A DNA stretch of 18,535 bases from Thermoplasmatota archaeon. GTDB lineage: Archaea; Thermoplasmatota; Penumbrarchaeia; Penumbrarchaeales; Penumbrarchaeaceae. How positions within the stretch are numbered: the first letter of the stretch is position 1; each line of letters starts with the position of its first letter. Below the pieces are notes generated by a model. The model searched no databases and was not told the origin of the DNA. It saw only the letters and a program-made list of their open reading frames with translations. Where the stretch lies: assembly GCA_030591285.1 (NCBI GenBank), contig JAUVBH010000007.1, forward strand, positions 1 through 18,535, read 5' to 3'. Below are positions 1-8,740 of this stretch, piece by piece. Made by a program: the position numbers and the translations under genes.

Positions 1-63
1 AAGGTTAGAGTTCTTATGTGCCTCAGCGACTGACTCTATAGGGGGGGGTGTATGTTCCGTCAT
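1..63 (-). CDS. 5' end of an unidentified gene, truncated by the window edge
   Basis: An ATG at 63-61 opens a frame that stays open for 21 codons to the window edge (MTEHTPPPIESVAEAHKNSN, then L). A clear ribosome-binding site, GGAGG, lies about nine bases upstream of the ATG (around 70-77 on the plus strand). The fragment is hydrophilic, shows no signal peptide, and contains three prolines encoded by an 8-base C run, so a one-base sequencing error there would change the reading. The gene lies downstream of and in the same direction as the surface-protein gene ending at 253, after a spacer of about 190 bases. Too little is visible to assign a family. The strong ribosome-binding site is the main reason to call it. 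Confidence 0.5.
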   Translation of the reverse strand, partial: MTEHTPPPIESVAEAHKNSNL

Positions 64-252
64 CTTTCTTGTCCTCCGGGAAGCAGCTGTTTCTTAATTG
101 CATTAAAAAGATGTTATTTTGGCATTTAATGGAGTTTGGAACCCTTTCCTTACAATTATATAAAGACAATGATACAAAGGGACCAACTATTCAGTACATG
201 AATGGGAGATATCCCAAAGCCGTATCGATCTGGACAGCATTGGTTGCTGATC
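64..252. other. Intergenic spacer between surface-protein gene and the truncated left-edge gene
   Basis: This 189-base spacer is AT-rich. On the minus strand it carries TATA-like stretches near 157-167 (TTATATAAT) and around 103-113 that could drive the left-edge gene. No convincing terminator hairpin was seen after the stop codon at 253-255. Plus-strand reading through here gives a frame with no ribosome-binding site and no recognisable content. Confidence 0.4.
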
Positions 253-3200
253 CTACTCTTCATCCCAGCTTTCTTCTTTGGAACGTTTCTTGGTGACAAT
301 AACTATCACAATTATAATGATGATAAGAAGCAATATTACACTACAGCATCCAACGGCGAATAGATTTGAACTTCCGAACAGGCTTGTATCATCATCGTCG
401 TCATCATCACCAATACCGGGTTCTTCAATGGTCCTGATAAAGACCGAATGGTCTGGTACAATGTCCCCACCTTCCTCATCGTCACTGAACATTACGGAAT
501 ACTGAGTATTCCATTCCAGATCCCCGGCAGGTACTACTACCTTGTAAACGCCCTCTTCATCTTCCTCCAATTGATACCAACCAATTCCGAGGATATTGAC
601 CCATACAGTCTGGTTTGCCAGGCCTATAGCTTCAATTGAGATCGATCCATCCTCCTCAGCGATCACCAAGGAAGATGTGAGGCCCCATTCTGGATCAGGA
701 TCAGAGGGTGTTGTAAAATTTCCCGAGAATCCAATTGATAGGTCCTCTCCGTCTTCCTGGTCGCTGAAGTGATAGAAATACATCATATCCCATTCTAGGT
801 TTTCTCCATCGATAACCAACGAATAGGTCCCTGGTAACCCTGTTGGCATCATCTGGTATGAACCAAGGTTACTGACCACAACATATAGGGACATATTATC
901 CAAACCATTGACAGAAATGCTCACATTCTTGTCCGGACCAACGGTCACATCAACCGATAATATCTTCCATGAGGATAGGTCATCAGAGGTTGTGAAGTTC
1001 CATGTCACCCCTTCAAGATCAAGAAGGGGCCATCCATCAACAGACAATACGGTTCCAGCTATAATGATCTCATATGTTGTGTTGGGTTCGAATGGAGCGT
1101 GGGTCATTATCACCGCGTCGCCATCTATATTGAGGGTGAAGTTCACATCAAGAGCAGGTTCTATATTGAATGCTTGAATGAACGTTGAAATGTTGATGGG
1201 GCGTGAGAATCTGACAATGAGATCCTCATCAAGAGATACATTCTCCCCCACTGGTAGATGATCCATGAACTCAAGATATCCTGGAGGTTGATGTTCCTCG
1301 AATGGTAACATGATATCAACTCCCACTTGTGCCCCTGACACGGTGATGTTCAAGGTTAAGTTCATCAAATATCCGGATCTCATATCAACCACTGACATCC
1401 ATTCAATGGGAGGTGTGGCTGATATCGAATAGTTCATCCCATGGTCAACATCTGTGAACTCATATCCACCGGTACTGTCGGTGATGGCATTCTCAACTTC
1501 AATTCCATCCTGCATCAATGATACTATAGAATCAGGAACACCATCAACAAGGGGCCCTGCTTCGCCCAGGACCTTGCCGACGATATCCGCAACGGACCTG
1601 TTTCCCAGCGTGATCTCGAAGTACTCATCATCCCAACCATTGGTCTCGAAGGTTGTTCCCAGATAGTCATCATATAGTTCTGTTCCTTCCACAACAAAAT
1701 AGTAATTTCCTGGAGGAACCTCGAATGAGAACTCTCCAAATTCATTTGTCAATACCCACTTTCCAGGTTCGTTGATATCTGGATTGATCAAGGTAATATT
1801 GATCCCTTCAAGAGGTTCTCCACCCCAATCCTCGACAGATCCCCAAACCTCGGAGGAAGGGATCAAGGCCAATTTCAGATCCTCGATACCCTCCGGTTCA
1901 ACTGAAATGTCGATGTTGTCCTCCAGGGTATCGTTGATGAGCCAGAATGTGAAGCTCCCAGGATACATCTCGAATGAGAATTCACCTGTTTCATTCACTG
2001 TGGATTCGTGAAGAATGTAATCATCATGATCAGCATCGTAGACCATAATAACCCCTTCGATAGGATCTCCGTTCTCATCGACCAGTGTTCCATTTACCCA
2101 GGTGGTGTATGCAGGAATGGGATCCATGAACATATCATCCATTTGGATATCCCTGGCCGGCTGTTCGATCTCCAATCTCTGATCGAAATAACCAATTTTC
2201 GAGAGATCTATCTCGATACTGCCCATTCCATCAAATCTGAAGAAACCGGTCTCATCTGAACCACTGACCATTCCATACAAATATGGATCTATCCTACTTT
2301 CCCCCTCATCTCCAACCCCATTTCTTGTTAGTCCAAGATCCTTAAAAGATAGAGCTTGAACCCTCACACCCTCAAGACCATCCATGGTCTGGGAGTCTTT
2401 TATGGATCCCCAATAAGTGTCAAGTGGTTGGGAAGGATATGCGGTCAGGTTGCCAATTAGACCAGGCTCGGTCACCTGATAGGTATTCCCGTCGAATGCC
2501 CAGAGGCTTCTTCGATGCTTCCATGATTCTGGGATAGAAAAGAAGTAATCTCCCGGTGGACCTATCAATTGAACCCTGCCATCTTGATCCGATATCAAAT
2601 ATGTCCATACGGAATCAATGTCGCCCTCCATCTTCGCATAGATAAAAAGATATGGAATTGGTGTTCCACTTTCATCCTTGACATAGAAATGGGTCCTGAT
2701 GAACGGTCCCGCCAGATCTTCCCTGATCACCCTGATAACTACCTCGGGATTGTCACCCTCGACCAGTATAATGTCACTTGTCACACCTTCCCCGAGTGTG
2801 GTCCTGGCCATGAACACGAAATGGGTATAATCATATAATGCAGATAATAGAGATATCTTAGCTTCATATTCACCGGTCTCATTGCATGAATAGGAGGTAT
2901 GATGTGACCCAAGTTCATAATGGCTGTACCTTGTGACACGTGCCGCAGGAATTCCTGCTCCCGTGATATCATCCACAACCCGGATCGGTACATTTGCATA
3001 TCTGGCCGGTCTGATCGACTCTTCCAGTGTGATATTCATTTCATAAGGAGGTGATAGAGTGGATCCATCGATCTCGATCGTTCTGTATACGTAACCTGAC
3101 CGAAGGGCCTCAAGGTAGATCTTTCTATCAGCTGGGATCTTCAATCTGGCTATCCCACTTGAATTTGTATTCACAAATGTCTTCATTGATATTTCATCTG

Positions 3201-4254
3201 AATTATCATTCCAAAGGAGATTCGTGGTCGAAAGTGGAGAGGTTCCGTTCCAAACATTCACCTCCAGATCGATCAGATCAGGTAGTTCTACAGGGATCTC
3301 TTTGGTGGTCTCTGTATCATTCACATTGAAATAATGAGTGAAACCGAATTCGAGATCCCCATTTCCCGGTTTTGAGGTCCATACCAATCTATATTCTCCA
3401 TGGTCCAATGTTGTATTGAACCAACCGGATGATGGATCCGGGGTGGAGATCGTTTTGGAATAGAATGCACCAAGGTTGGGATCCTCGTACCCATCGATAT
3501 AAATGGAACCATTCACGAAATAATTCCCACTGTCAGCATCGACTATCCGGAAATGGGCAGGTTGCTGGGGTAAATATTTGGGTCTAAGGAATATATCAAT
3601 GGGATGATCACTCTTACCAGCCTCAAGATATATGTCGACACCAAGGTTCTCAAAATCAGGATGATTAAAAGCGTAGATAGTGAAAGATGTCGAGGAATTG
3701 GGGAGGTCGATAGAGTATCTCCCAAGGGAGTCAGATGTGACGGTCTCTTGGATGGGTAACATATATTCATCATTTCCTCTCAAAGTGAAGGAAAAATTTG
3801 GAACCGGTTCATCAGAGTAAGCGTTCCTCACCATACCAGAGAGATTATTGAAGAGAACAAGTGGATCACCCACTTCAATATCCATGTACTTCTCTTCATG
3901 AGGTCCGATCTTGATCCGCTCGTAGTAAACGGCTTTGCTGTCCAGATCATACACTCTTAGATCTGTGGTGCCAAGCAATTGAAAGTTCACTGAAATGGTT
4001 AATTTCCCCTGGCTGTCAGCGAAACCTAAATTCGTATAGGTGTAATACATCGATTCTCTTAGCTCGACTTTGAATCCAACTGCAGGTAGGCCGCCTTTCT
4101 GGGTCAGGTTCAGATGCAACGTTGCGTTATGGTAACTATCTGGAACGGTGCTGGCTGCAGATATCGTTGTATCATTCTGATCATCTCCTATGATGAAAAT
4201 GAAAGAAGAAGTCAAGAGTACTGCTACAGCGAATATTGCAAAATAAGTTCTCAA
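253..4254 (-). CDS. Large membrane-anchored surface protein with carboxypeptidase-regulatory-like modules and SbsA-type Ig domain (paralog A)
   Basis: This 1,333-residue secreted protein probably forms or decorates the cell envelope. A signal peptide (about residues 1-33) is followed by a chain of beta-sandwich modules of the carboxypeptidase regulatory-like type (about 135-192, 418-468, 518-573, 715-775, 798-855 and 885-948), recognisable by G-x-V-x-D-x-x-G-x-P-I-x-G and the later D-x-x-G-x-F pattern. An SbsA-like Ig domain (Big_5 type) lies at about 990-1090. Two copies of an approximately 85-residue module follow (about 1095-1180 and 1191-1275), then seven consecutive Asp residues, a membrane helix starting GCC (about 1299-1321), a basic KKRSK stretch and an acidic end, WDEE. 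Many N-x-S/T sequons suggest N-glycosylation. The start is TTG at 4254, matching the ATG of the neighbouring paralog. No catalytic residues were recognised, so adhesive or structural function is inference. Confidence 0.9.
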   Translation of the reverse strand: MRTYFAIFAVAVLLTSSFIFIIGDDQNDTTISAASTVPDSYHNATLHLNLTQKGGLPAVGFKVELRESMYYTYTNLGFADSQGKLTISVNFQLLGTTDLRVYDLDSKAVYYERIKIGPHEEKYMDIEVGDPLVLFNNLSGMVRNAYSDEPVPNFSFTLRGNDEYMLPIQETVTSDSLGRYSIDLPNSSTSFTIYAFNHPDFENLGVDIYLEAGKSDHPIDIFLRPKYLPQQPAHFRIVDADSGNYFVNGSIYIDGYEDPNLGAFYSKTISTPDPSSGWFNTTLDHGEYRLVWTSKPGNGDLEFGFTHYFNVNDTETTKEIPVELPDLIDLEVNVWNGTSPLSTTNLLWNDNSDEISMKTFVNTNSSGIARLKIPADRKIYLEALRSGYVYRTIEIDGSTLSPPYEMNITLEESIRPARYANVPIRVVDDITGAGIPAARVTRYSHYELGSHHTSYSCNETGEYEAKISLLSALYDYTHFVFMARTTLGEGVTSDIILVEGDNPEVVIRVIREDLAGPFIRTHFYVKDESGTPIPYLFIYAKMEGDIDSVWTYLISDQDGRVQLIGPPGDYFFSIPESWKHRRSLWAFDGNTYQVTEPGLIGNLTAYPSQPLDTYWGSIKDSQTMDGLEGVRVQALSFKDLGLTRNGVGDEGESRIDPYLYGMVSGSDETGFFRFDGMGSIEIDLSKIGYFDQRLEIEQPARDIQMDDMFMDPIPAYTTWVNGTLVDENGDPIEGVIMVYDADHDDYILHESTVNETGEFSFEMYPGSFTFWLINDTLEDNIDISVEPEGIEDLKLALIPSSEVWGSVEDWGGEPLEGINITLINPDINEPGKWVLTNEFGEFSFEVPPGNYYFVVEGTELYDDYLGTTFETNGWDDEYFEITLGNRSVADIVGKVLGEAGPLVDGVPDSIVSLMQDGIEVENAITDSTGGYEFTDVDHGMNYSISATPPIEWMSVVDMRSGYLMNLTLNITVSGAQVGVDIMLPFEEHQPPGYLEFMDHLPVGENVSLDEDLIVRFSRPINISTFIQAFNIEPALDVNFTLNIDGDAVIMTHAPFEPNTTYEIIIAGTVLSVDGWPLLDLEGVTWNFTTSDDLSSWKILSVDVTVGPDKNVSISVNGLDNMSLYVVVSNLGSYQMMPTGLPGTYSLVIDGENLEWDMMYFYHFSDQEDGEDLSIGFSGNFTTPSDPDPEWGLTSSLVIAEEDGSISIEAIGLANQTVWVNILGIGWYQLEEDEEGVYKVVVPAGDLEWNTQYSVMFSDDEEGGDIVPDHSVFIRTIEEPGIGDDDDDDDTSLFGSSNLFAVGCCSVILLLIIIIIVIVIVTKKRSKEESWDEE

Positions 4255-4285
4255 TAAATTGCCCCCATATGAGGCATTAGATGAT

Positions 4286-4300
4286 TCATTATATATATTC
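4286..4300 (-). promoter_or_regulatory. Probable TATA box for the surface-protein gene starting at 4254
   Basis: The minus strand reads GAATATATATAATGA here, about 40 bases before the TTG start. A transcript start about 25 bases downstream would leave a leader of roughly 14 bases containing GGGGGC just before the start codon. It suggests the gene has its own promoter despite following its paralog by only 127 bases. Confidence 0.45.
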
Positions 4301-4381
4301 TGTCAAAATGGCGCGATTATTGGAGATGATCCTTTGATCTGAACATTCAAAGGGATCCATTCCCCATACCTGTTTGATCGA

Positions 4382-7300
4382 TCACTCCTCGTCAAATCCT
4401 TTCCCTTTGGATCTTCTTTTTGCTACAACCATCAAGACGAGGATTACGAGGATAAGGGCCAGCAGGATACCGCAGCAACCAAGGGAGTAAACCATGACCT
4501 TCCCGAATACGCTCGTGCTAGTATCATCATCGTCATCATCTCCGATAATTGGTTCCTCGGTGGTGCTTATTGTACGAGAAAGACCTGGTTCCAGGTCCGT
4601 ACCTCCCTCACTACTGCTGTACAAGAATGAGTAGACAGTATCCCATTCAAGGTCCTCGGCAGGAATAGTTGCCTTGTAAACACCCTCTTCATCTTCCTCC
4701 AGTTCATACCATCCAATTCCAACGATATTGATCCATACCGTCTGACCAGGGGGCCCATGGGCCTCCACAGATATAGATCCGTCATCCTCTGCATTCACAA
4801 CTGAGGCTGTTAGGTCCCATTCAGTGCCGGGTTCATAGGGTGTAGTAAAGTTGCCGGAGAGACCAATTGCGAGGTCTTCTCCACCAGCCTCGTCAGAGAA
4901 GTGATAGAAGTACATATAATTCCATTCCAGATCCTCTCCATCAATTGTCAGGCTATATCTTCCCGGGAATCCCGATGGCAAAAACTGGTAGGAATCGAAA
5001 AGATCAATGACAATGAAAAGGGACATATCATCCACTCCATTGACAATGAATGTCACGTTCTTGTTTTCATTCACTTCAACATCAACCGAGTAGATCTTCC
5101 AGCTGGACATCCGGTCCGAGGTTGTGAAATTCCAGCTCATCCCCTCGTATTCCATCAATGGCCAATCATCTACAGAGAACACGCTGCCTGCTATGATGAT
5201 CTCATATGTTGTGTTGGGCTCGAACGGATCATGTGTCATGACCACTGCATCCCCATCGATGTTGAGAGAAAAGTTCACCTCTATCATGGGTTCGATGTAG
5301 AATGCTTCAATGAACGTTGAAAGATCGATGGGGCGGGAGAAGCTGACGATGATATCCTCATCAAGCGGCACATTCTCTCCAACGGGCAGATGATCCCTGA
5401 ACTCTAGCCATCCCGAGGGTGTGTACTCGACGAATGGAAGCATTATGTCAAATTCCATTGAAGCACCTGATAATGTGATGTTCATGGTCGAGTTCATCAG
5501 GTATCCCGATTTCGAGCCTATAACAGGCTGCCATTCCAGAGGAGGAGTCGCCTCTATCGAATAGTTGGTTCCGTGGTCAACATCGATGAACTCGAAATAT
5601 CCCCCAGTATCAGCGGTGGTACTGTGGACCTCGACCCCATCCATCATCAGAATGACAATAGCCCCAGGAACACCAGCGACCAGGGGGCCGGCATCACCGA
5701 AGACAGCCCCATAGATATCTGCGGTTGTCCTGTTCTCCAGTGTTATCTCGAAGAACTCATCGACCCAACCATTTGTCTCGAATGTCGTACCTATGAAAGC
5801 ACCATATAGCTCTGTCCTTTCGATGGCAAGGTAGTAATTTCCTGCAATAACCTCGAAAGAGAACTCTCCGCATTCATCGGTCAACATCCAGATCCCTGGT
5901 TCGTAGACATCAGTGTTGATCAGTGTGATGTTCACTCCGCCAAGGGGTTCTCCAACCCAATCCGCAACTATCCCTGAAATTTCAGATGTTGGTATAAGGG
6001 CAAGAGTTAGATCCTCCAAACCATCCGGTCCAACGGTGACATCAACCTGGTTTTCAAGAGTGTCATTGGTAATGAAGAACGAGAAGTTGCCCGGATACAT
6101 TAAAAATGAGAATTTTCCGGTCTCATTGATCCACGAATCATAGAGCTCATGGTCATCCTGGTCCTTATCGTAGATGTAAACATAACCTTCGATAGGTTCT
6201 CCATTCTCATTTACCAACGTACCATTGACCCAGAGATATGATTCTGTTAAAGGTTCCATGAAAACGTCATCGATCTGTGCTGCCCTGGTTCCGGGTTGGA
6301 TCTCAACCTTTTTATTGAAATAACCTTCCTTGTTGTAGGTGATCTTGATCGTTCCGGTTCCCTTTGTTCTATAATATCCACCATGGTCCGTCCCACTTGA
6401 CATGTCATAGAGAAAAACCTCATTGGAGAGAATATCCTCTCTTATTCCACAACCCCGTGTCAGATCGAGCTTCTCAACTGAAATGGATTCTACATTCGCA
6501 TTGGTAATTATTTCAGAGGTATCAGCATCTTTTACAAAACCCCAGTATGTGTCCAGGGGGTAGGTGGAATAAGCTGTGATATCCCCAATGAGGCCTGGAT
6601 CCTTCACTTCGATCTTCTGATATTTAATGGCCCAATGATTCCTCCAGTGCTTGATCGAATTGTATATCGAGAATGAATATTCTCCCGGAGGACCAATCAA
6701 ATCGGCCCTTCCGTTGATATCTGTCATCACATCCGCCCATTCACTATCGATCTCACCGATCATAGAGACTTGCAATTTCAGCCCGGGAATGGGTGTTCCA
6801 CTTTCATCCTTCACATAAAGATGTGTCCTAAGATAAGGTTCCTCAAGTTTGAATCTTTTTGTCCGGATCACGATCTCTTTATCTTCACCCTCTTCAAGTT
6901 CGACCCCATTCACCATCCCAATTCCCAGATAGTTTTCCGACCTGAAATCGAATTGTTCGAAAATATGAGTTGGGTCAGATATCTCAATGACCCTCTTTAA
7001 AAACCCTGTCGCATTGACAGAATATGAGTACGTATATCTTGCATTGTCTCCGATCTTCGTGATCCTGACATTGGCATAGGGGATCCCAACGCCTGTAATA
7101 TCATCAACGATATGAATTGTTACATTTGCTTTTTTTACCTGGTCGAAGGGGATCTCTTCCAGGGTTACATTCTTCTCGATAAGGGATGAGTGACCGATTG
7201 GATCAACTTCAAAATCTTTTGTCTGATAATTTGAAAATGTGATCTGAATATCTACCACTCTGTCTGTTGGTACCTTCAAATATGCAACTCCAGTGGAGTG

Positions 7301-8392
7301 TGTGTAGTCATAACAACCGATGACAAAATGATCGATCTCTTCTCTCCATGACACATATGCACCCTGCAGGGGGGATGAGGAATTCCATACCTCGACCTCG
7401 AGTTCTATATATTCTGGTATGGTAACTGGTATCTCGTGAAAAAGCTCTGTATCATTGACGTAGAAATAATTCTTGACATAGACATATGGGTCCTTGGTCA
7501 GGTAGGAGGGTCGAAAGTAGGCAAAATATGCTCCCTTGTCCATTGTAGCATTGAACCATCCGGTATCCTTATCACCGGAATAGATCGACTGATATATTGT
7601 GTTATCATCAATAACCTCGGTGTATCCCTCTACGGATAATGTTCCTCTCGTCTGATAGTCGCCTGTTGTCGTATCCTTGATCCTTATGTGCAAAGATTGT
7701 GATAGGAGAAAATCGGGCCTCAAATAAAAATCCCGATCGTAATCGTAAATACCTGCCTCCAGAAAAAGATTGAAAGAATTTTGATAATATTCTTTGATGG
7801 TCTGGAATGAAATATAATATTTTTCTGTTGAGTTGGGAACATACAGGGTATACCTTCCGGAACTATCTGTGATATTTGTAAGTGAAACTAAATTCCCATT
7901 GATATCTTCTCCACGGACCAGCACCTCAATGCCAGGAATTGGAGAATCATTGGAAGAGTTCCTGACAATTCCATGTATCCGATTATCAGGTTCTAAAGGT
8001 TCATTCACAGTGATATCTTTGTCAAGTACCTCGTCTGGCCAAACCTCTATCTTCTCGAAGTACACAGACCTGATACACAGATCATATACACGGACCTCAC
8101 ATAATCCCATCGTCATGATATTGATCTTCAATTCGAGAAAACCCACACTGTTGGTCGAACCACTGTTCTTGCGGGATGGGGAATGGACACTCATGACCTC
8201 GACCATGAAACCAACTGCAGGTTGACCATCAGGTAGATCAACATTGAAATTGATCGTGGAGTTATGATAATCATTGGGAGCTGATTGAGGTGGTGCTGCT
8301 GAAACACTGACCTCAGCCTGATCTCCAAGCAGAATTCCAAATGAAGCAGTAAAGAGTACCGCTACGGCTAACAATGCAAAATGGGTCTTCAT
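4382..8392 (-). CDS. Large membrane-anchored surface protein with carboxypeptidase-regulatory-like modules and SbsA-type Ig domain (paralog B)
   Basis: This 1,336-residue protein is collinear with the next gene downstream and is clearly a tandem paralog. It has a signal peptide (MKTHFALLAVAVLFTASF...), carboxypeptidase-regulatory-like modules throughout (best seen at about 717-777, 802-857 and 889-949), an SbsA-like Ig domain (about 990-1092), a duplicated approximately 85-residue module (about 1099-1184 and 1195-1277), six Asp residues, and a membrane helix starting GCC (about 1300-1322). It ends in AKRRSKGKGFDEE. The start is placed at the ATG at 8392 because it aligns with the paralog and has GGAGA eight bases upstream. 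A TTG at 8413 would add seven hydrophilic residues before the signal peptide and is less likely. The C-terminal half resembles the paralog far more than the N-terminal half does. An extracellular structural or binding role is inferred. Confidence 0.9.
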   Translation of the reverse strand: MKTHFALLAVAVLFTASFGILLGDQAEVSVSAAPPQSAPNDYHNSTINFNVDLPDGQPAVGFMVEVMSVHSPSRKNSGSTNSVGFLELKINIMTMGLCEVRVYDLCIRSVYFEKIEVWPDEVLDKDITVNEPLEPDNRIHGIVRNSSNDSPIPGIEVLVRGEDINGNLVSLTNITDSSGRYTLYVPNSTEKYYISFQTIKEYYQNSFNLFLEAGIYDYDRDFYLRPDFLLSQSLHIRIKDTTTGDYQTRGTLSVEGYTEVIDDNTIYQSIYSGDKDTGWFNATMDKGAYFAYFRPSYLTKDPYVYVKNYFYVNDTELFHEIPVTIPEYIELEVEVWNSSSPLQGAYVSWREEIDHFVIGCYDYTHSTGVAYLKVPTDRVVDIQITFSNYQTKDFEVDPIGHSSLIEKNVTLEEIPFDQVKKANVTIHIVDDITGVGIPYANVRITKIGDNARYTYSYSVNATGFLKRVIEISDPTHIFEQFDFRSENYLGIGMVNGVELEEGEDKEIVIRTKRFKLEEPYLRTHLYVKDESGTPIPGLKLQVSMIGEIDSEWADVMTDINGRADLIGPPGEYSFSIYNSIKHWRNHWAIKYQKIEVKDPGLIGDITAYSTYPLDTYWGFVKDADTSEIITNANVESISVEKLDLTRGCGIREDILSNEVFLYDMSSGTDHGGYYRTKGTGTIKITYNKEGYFNKKVEIQPGTRAAQIDDVFMEPLTESYLWVNGTLVNENGEPIEGYVYIYDKDQDDHELYDSWINETGKFSFLMYPGNFSFFITNDTLENQVDVTVGPDGLEDLTLALIPTSEISGIVADWVGEPLGGVNITLINTDVYEPGIWMLTDECGEFSFEVIAGNYYLAIERTELYGAFIGTTFETNGWVDEFFEITLENRTTADIYGAVFGDAGPLVAGVPGAIVILMMDGVEVHSTTADTGGYFEFIDVDHGTNYSIEATPPLEWQPVIGSKSGYLMNSTMNITLSGASMEFDIMLPFVEYTPSGWLEFRDHLPVGENVPLDEDIIVSFSRPIDLSTFIEAFYIEPMIEVNFSLNIDGDAVVMTHDPFEPNTTYEIIIAGSVFSVDDWPLMEYEGMSWNFTTSDRMSSWKIYSVDVEVNENKNVTFIVNGVDDMSLFIVIDLFDSYQFLPSGFPGRYSLTIDGEDLEWNYMYFYHFSDEAGGEDLAIGLSGNFTTPYEPGTEWDLTASVVNAEDDGSISVEAHGPPGQTVWINIVGIGWYELEEDEEGVYKATIPAEDLEWDTVYSFLYSSSEGGTDLEPGLSRTISTTEEPIIGDDDDDDTSTSVFGKVMVYSLGCCGILLALILVILVLMVVAKRRSKGKGFDEE

Positions 8393-8424
8393 TGAGTTTG
8401 TCTCCGACTTCAAATGGGCGGTTT

Positions 8425-8440
8425 CAATATTTAAAATATG
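8425..8440 (-). promoter_or_regulatory. Probable TATA box for the surface-protein gene starting at 8392
   Basis: The minus strand reads CATATTTTAAATATTG, about 40 bases upstream of the ATG at 8392. A start about 25 bases downstream gives a short leader of about 16 bases that still contains the GGAGA ribosome-binding site. The box overlaps the last codons of the broken frame at 8431-8691. Confidence 0.45.
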
Positions 8441-8691
8441 TCAGAATCGAACTGATCCAGAAGGTGTTCCTGGTACAGGTCCATAAAGAGCTTGACATCC
8501 TTCGGTCTCAATAGAATATCAAATACATCGATCTGCTTGGGGGCCCCATATCTTTCTGTCTGTTCAGGATCTTCCCTATATCATTTCTGTCCTTGGTTTA
8601 TATCCTGACGACCCCTTTTCCAAAAAGGATCATATGCGAAAGATTTCAAGTGATATTTCACCTTCCTACTCTCATCGATAAGCTCTTCCAT
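8431..8691 (-). pseudogene. Broken 87-codon reading frame directly downstream of the SIR2 gene
   Basis: Reading from ATG at 8691 to TAA at 8433-8431 gives 86 codons of protein-like composition interrupted by a single TGA at 8583-8581. The first half begins MEELIDESRKVKYHLKSFAY and continues to a GRQDINQGQK end. The second half reads from YREDPEQTERYGAPKQIDVF through LLRPKDVKLFMDLYQEHLL to the stop. Charged and hydrophobic residues alternate as in a small alpha-helical protein, and the second half has no ATG near its start. The frame upstream of 8691 is also stopped (TGA six codons before the ATG), and another frame between there and the SIR2 stop reads LEHIDGQG, so the 5' end may have suffered a frameshift. 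It starts about 50 bases after the SIR2 stop codon on the same strand. I do not recognise a family. It is most likely a decayed gene; a sequencing error in one base is the main alternative. Confidence 0.4.
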
Positions 8692-8740
8692 TTCGTCCCC
8701 TGACCATCAATGTGTTCCAGGGATATATGGATGATGTGGT

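Noticed and set aside
48..296. Plus-strand 82-codon frame at the left end
   Set aside because: It overlaps the end of a well-supported minus-strand gene and the start of another, has no ribosome-binding site, and its composition is unlike a protein family.
253..412. Archaeosortase (PGF-type) signal at the C termini of the surface proteins
   Set aside because: No PGF or related tripeptide precedes the membrane helices; an Asp-rich linker precedes the helix in the tandem paralogs instead.
4901..5320. Plus-strand 139-codon frame inside a surface-protein gene
   Set aside because: It is antisense to the conserved C-terminal half of the paralog, is His/Ile/Cys-rich as mirror frames often are, and has no start signals.
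8393..8413. TTG start seven codons upstream of the paralog B signal peptide
   Set aside because: The ATG at 8392 aligns with the start of the neighbouring paralog and has a well-spaced GGAGA; the TTG has none.
8581..8583. TGA read as selenocysteine
   Set aside because: I saw no SECIS-like hairpin, no redox motif around the codon and no selenocysteine genes in the window; decay is simpler.
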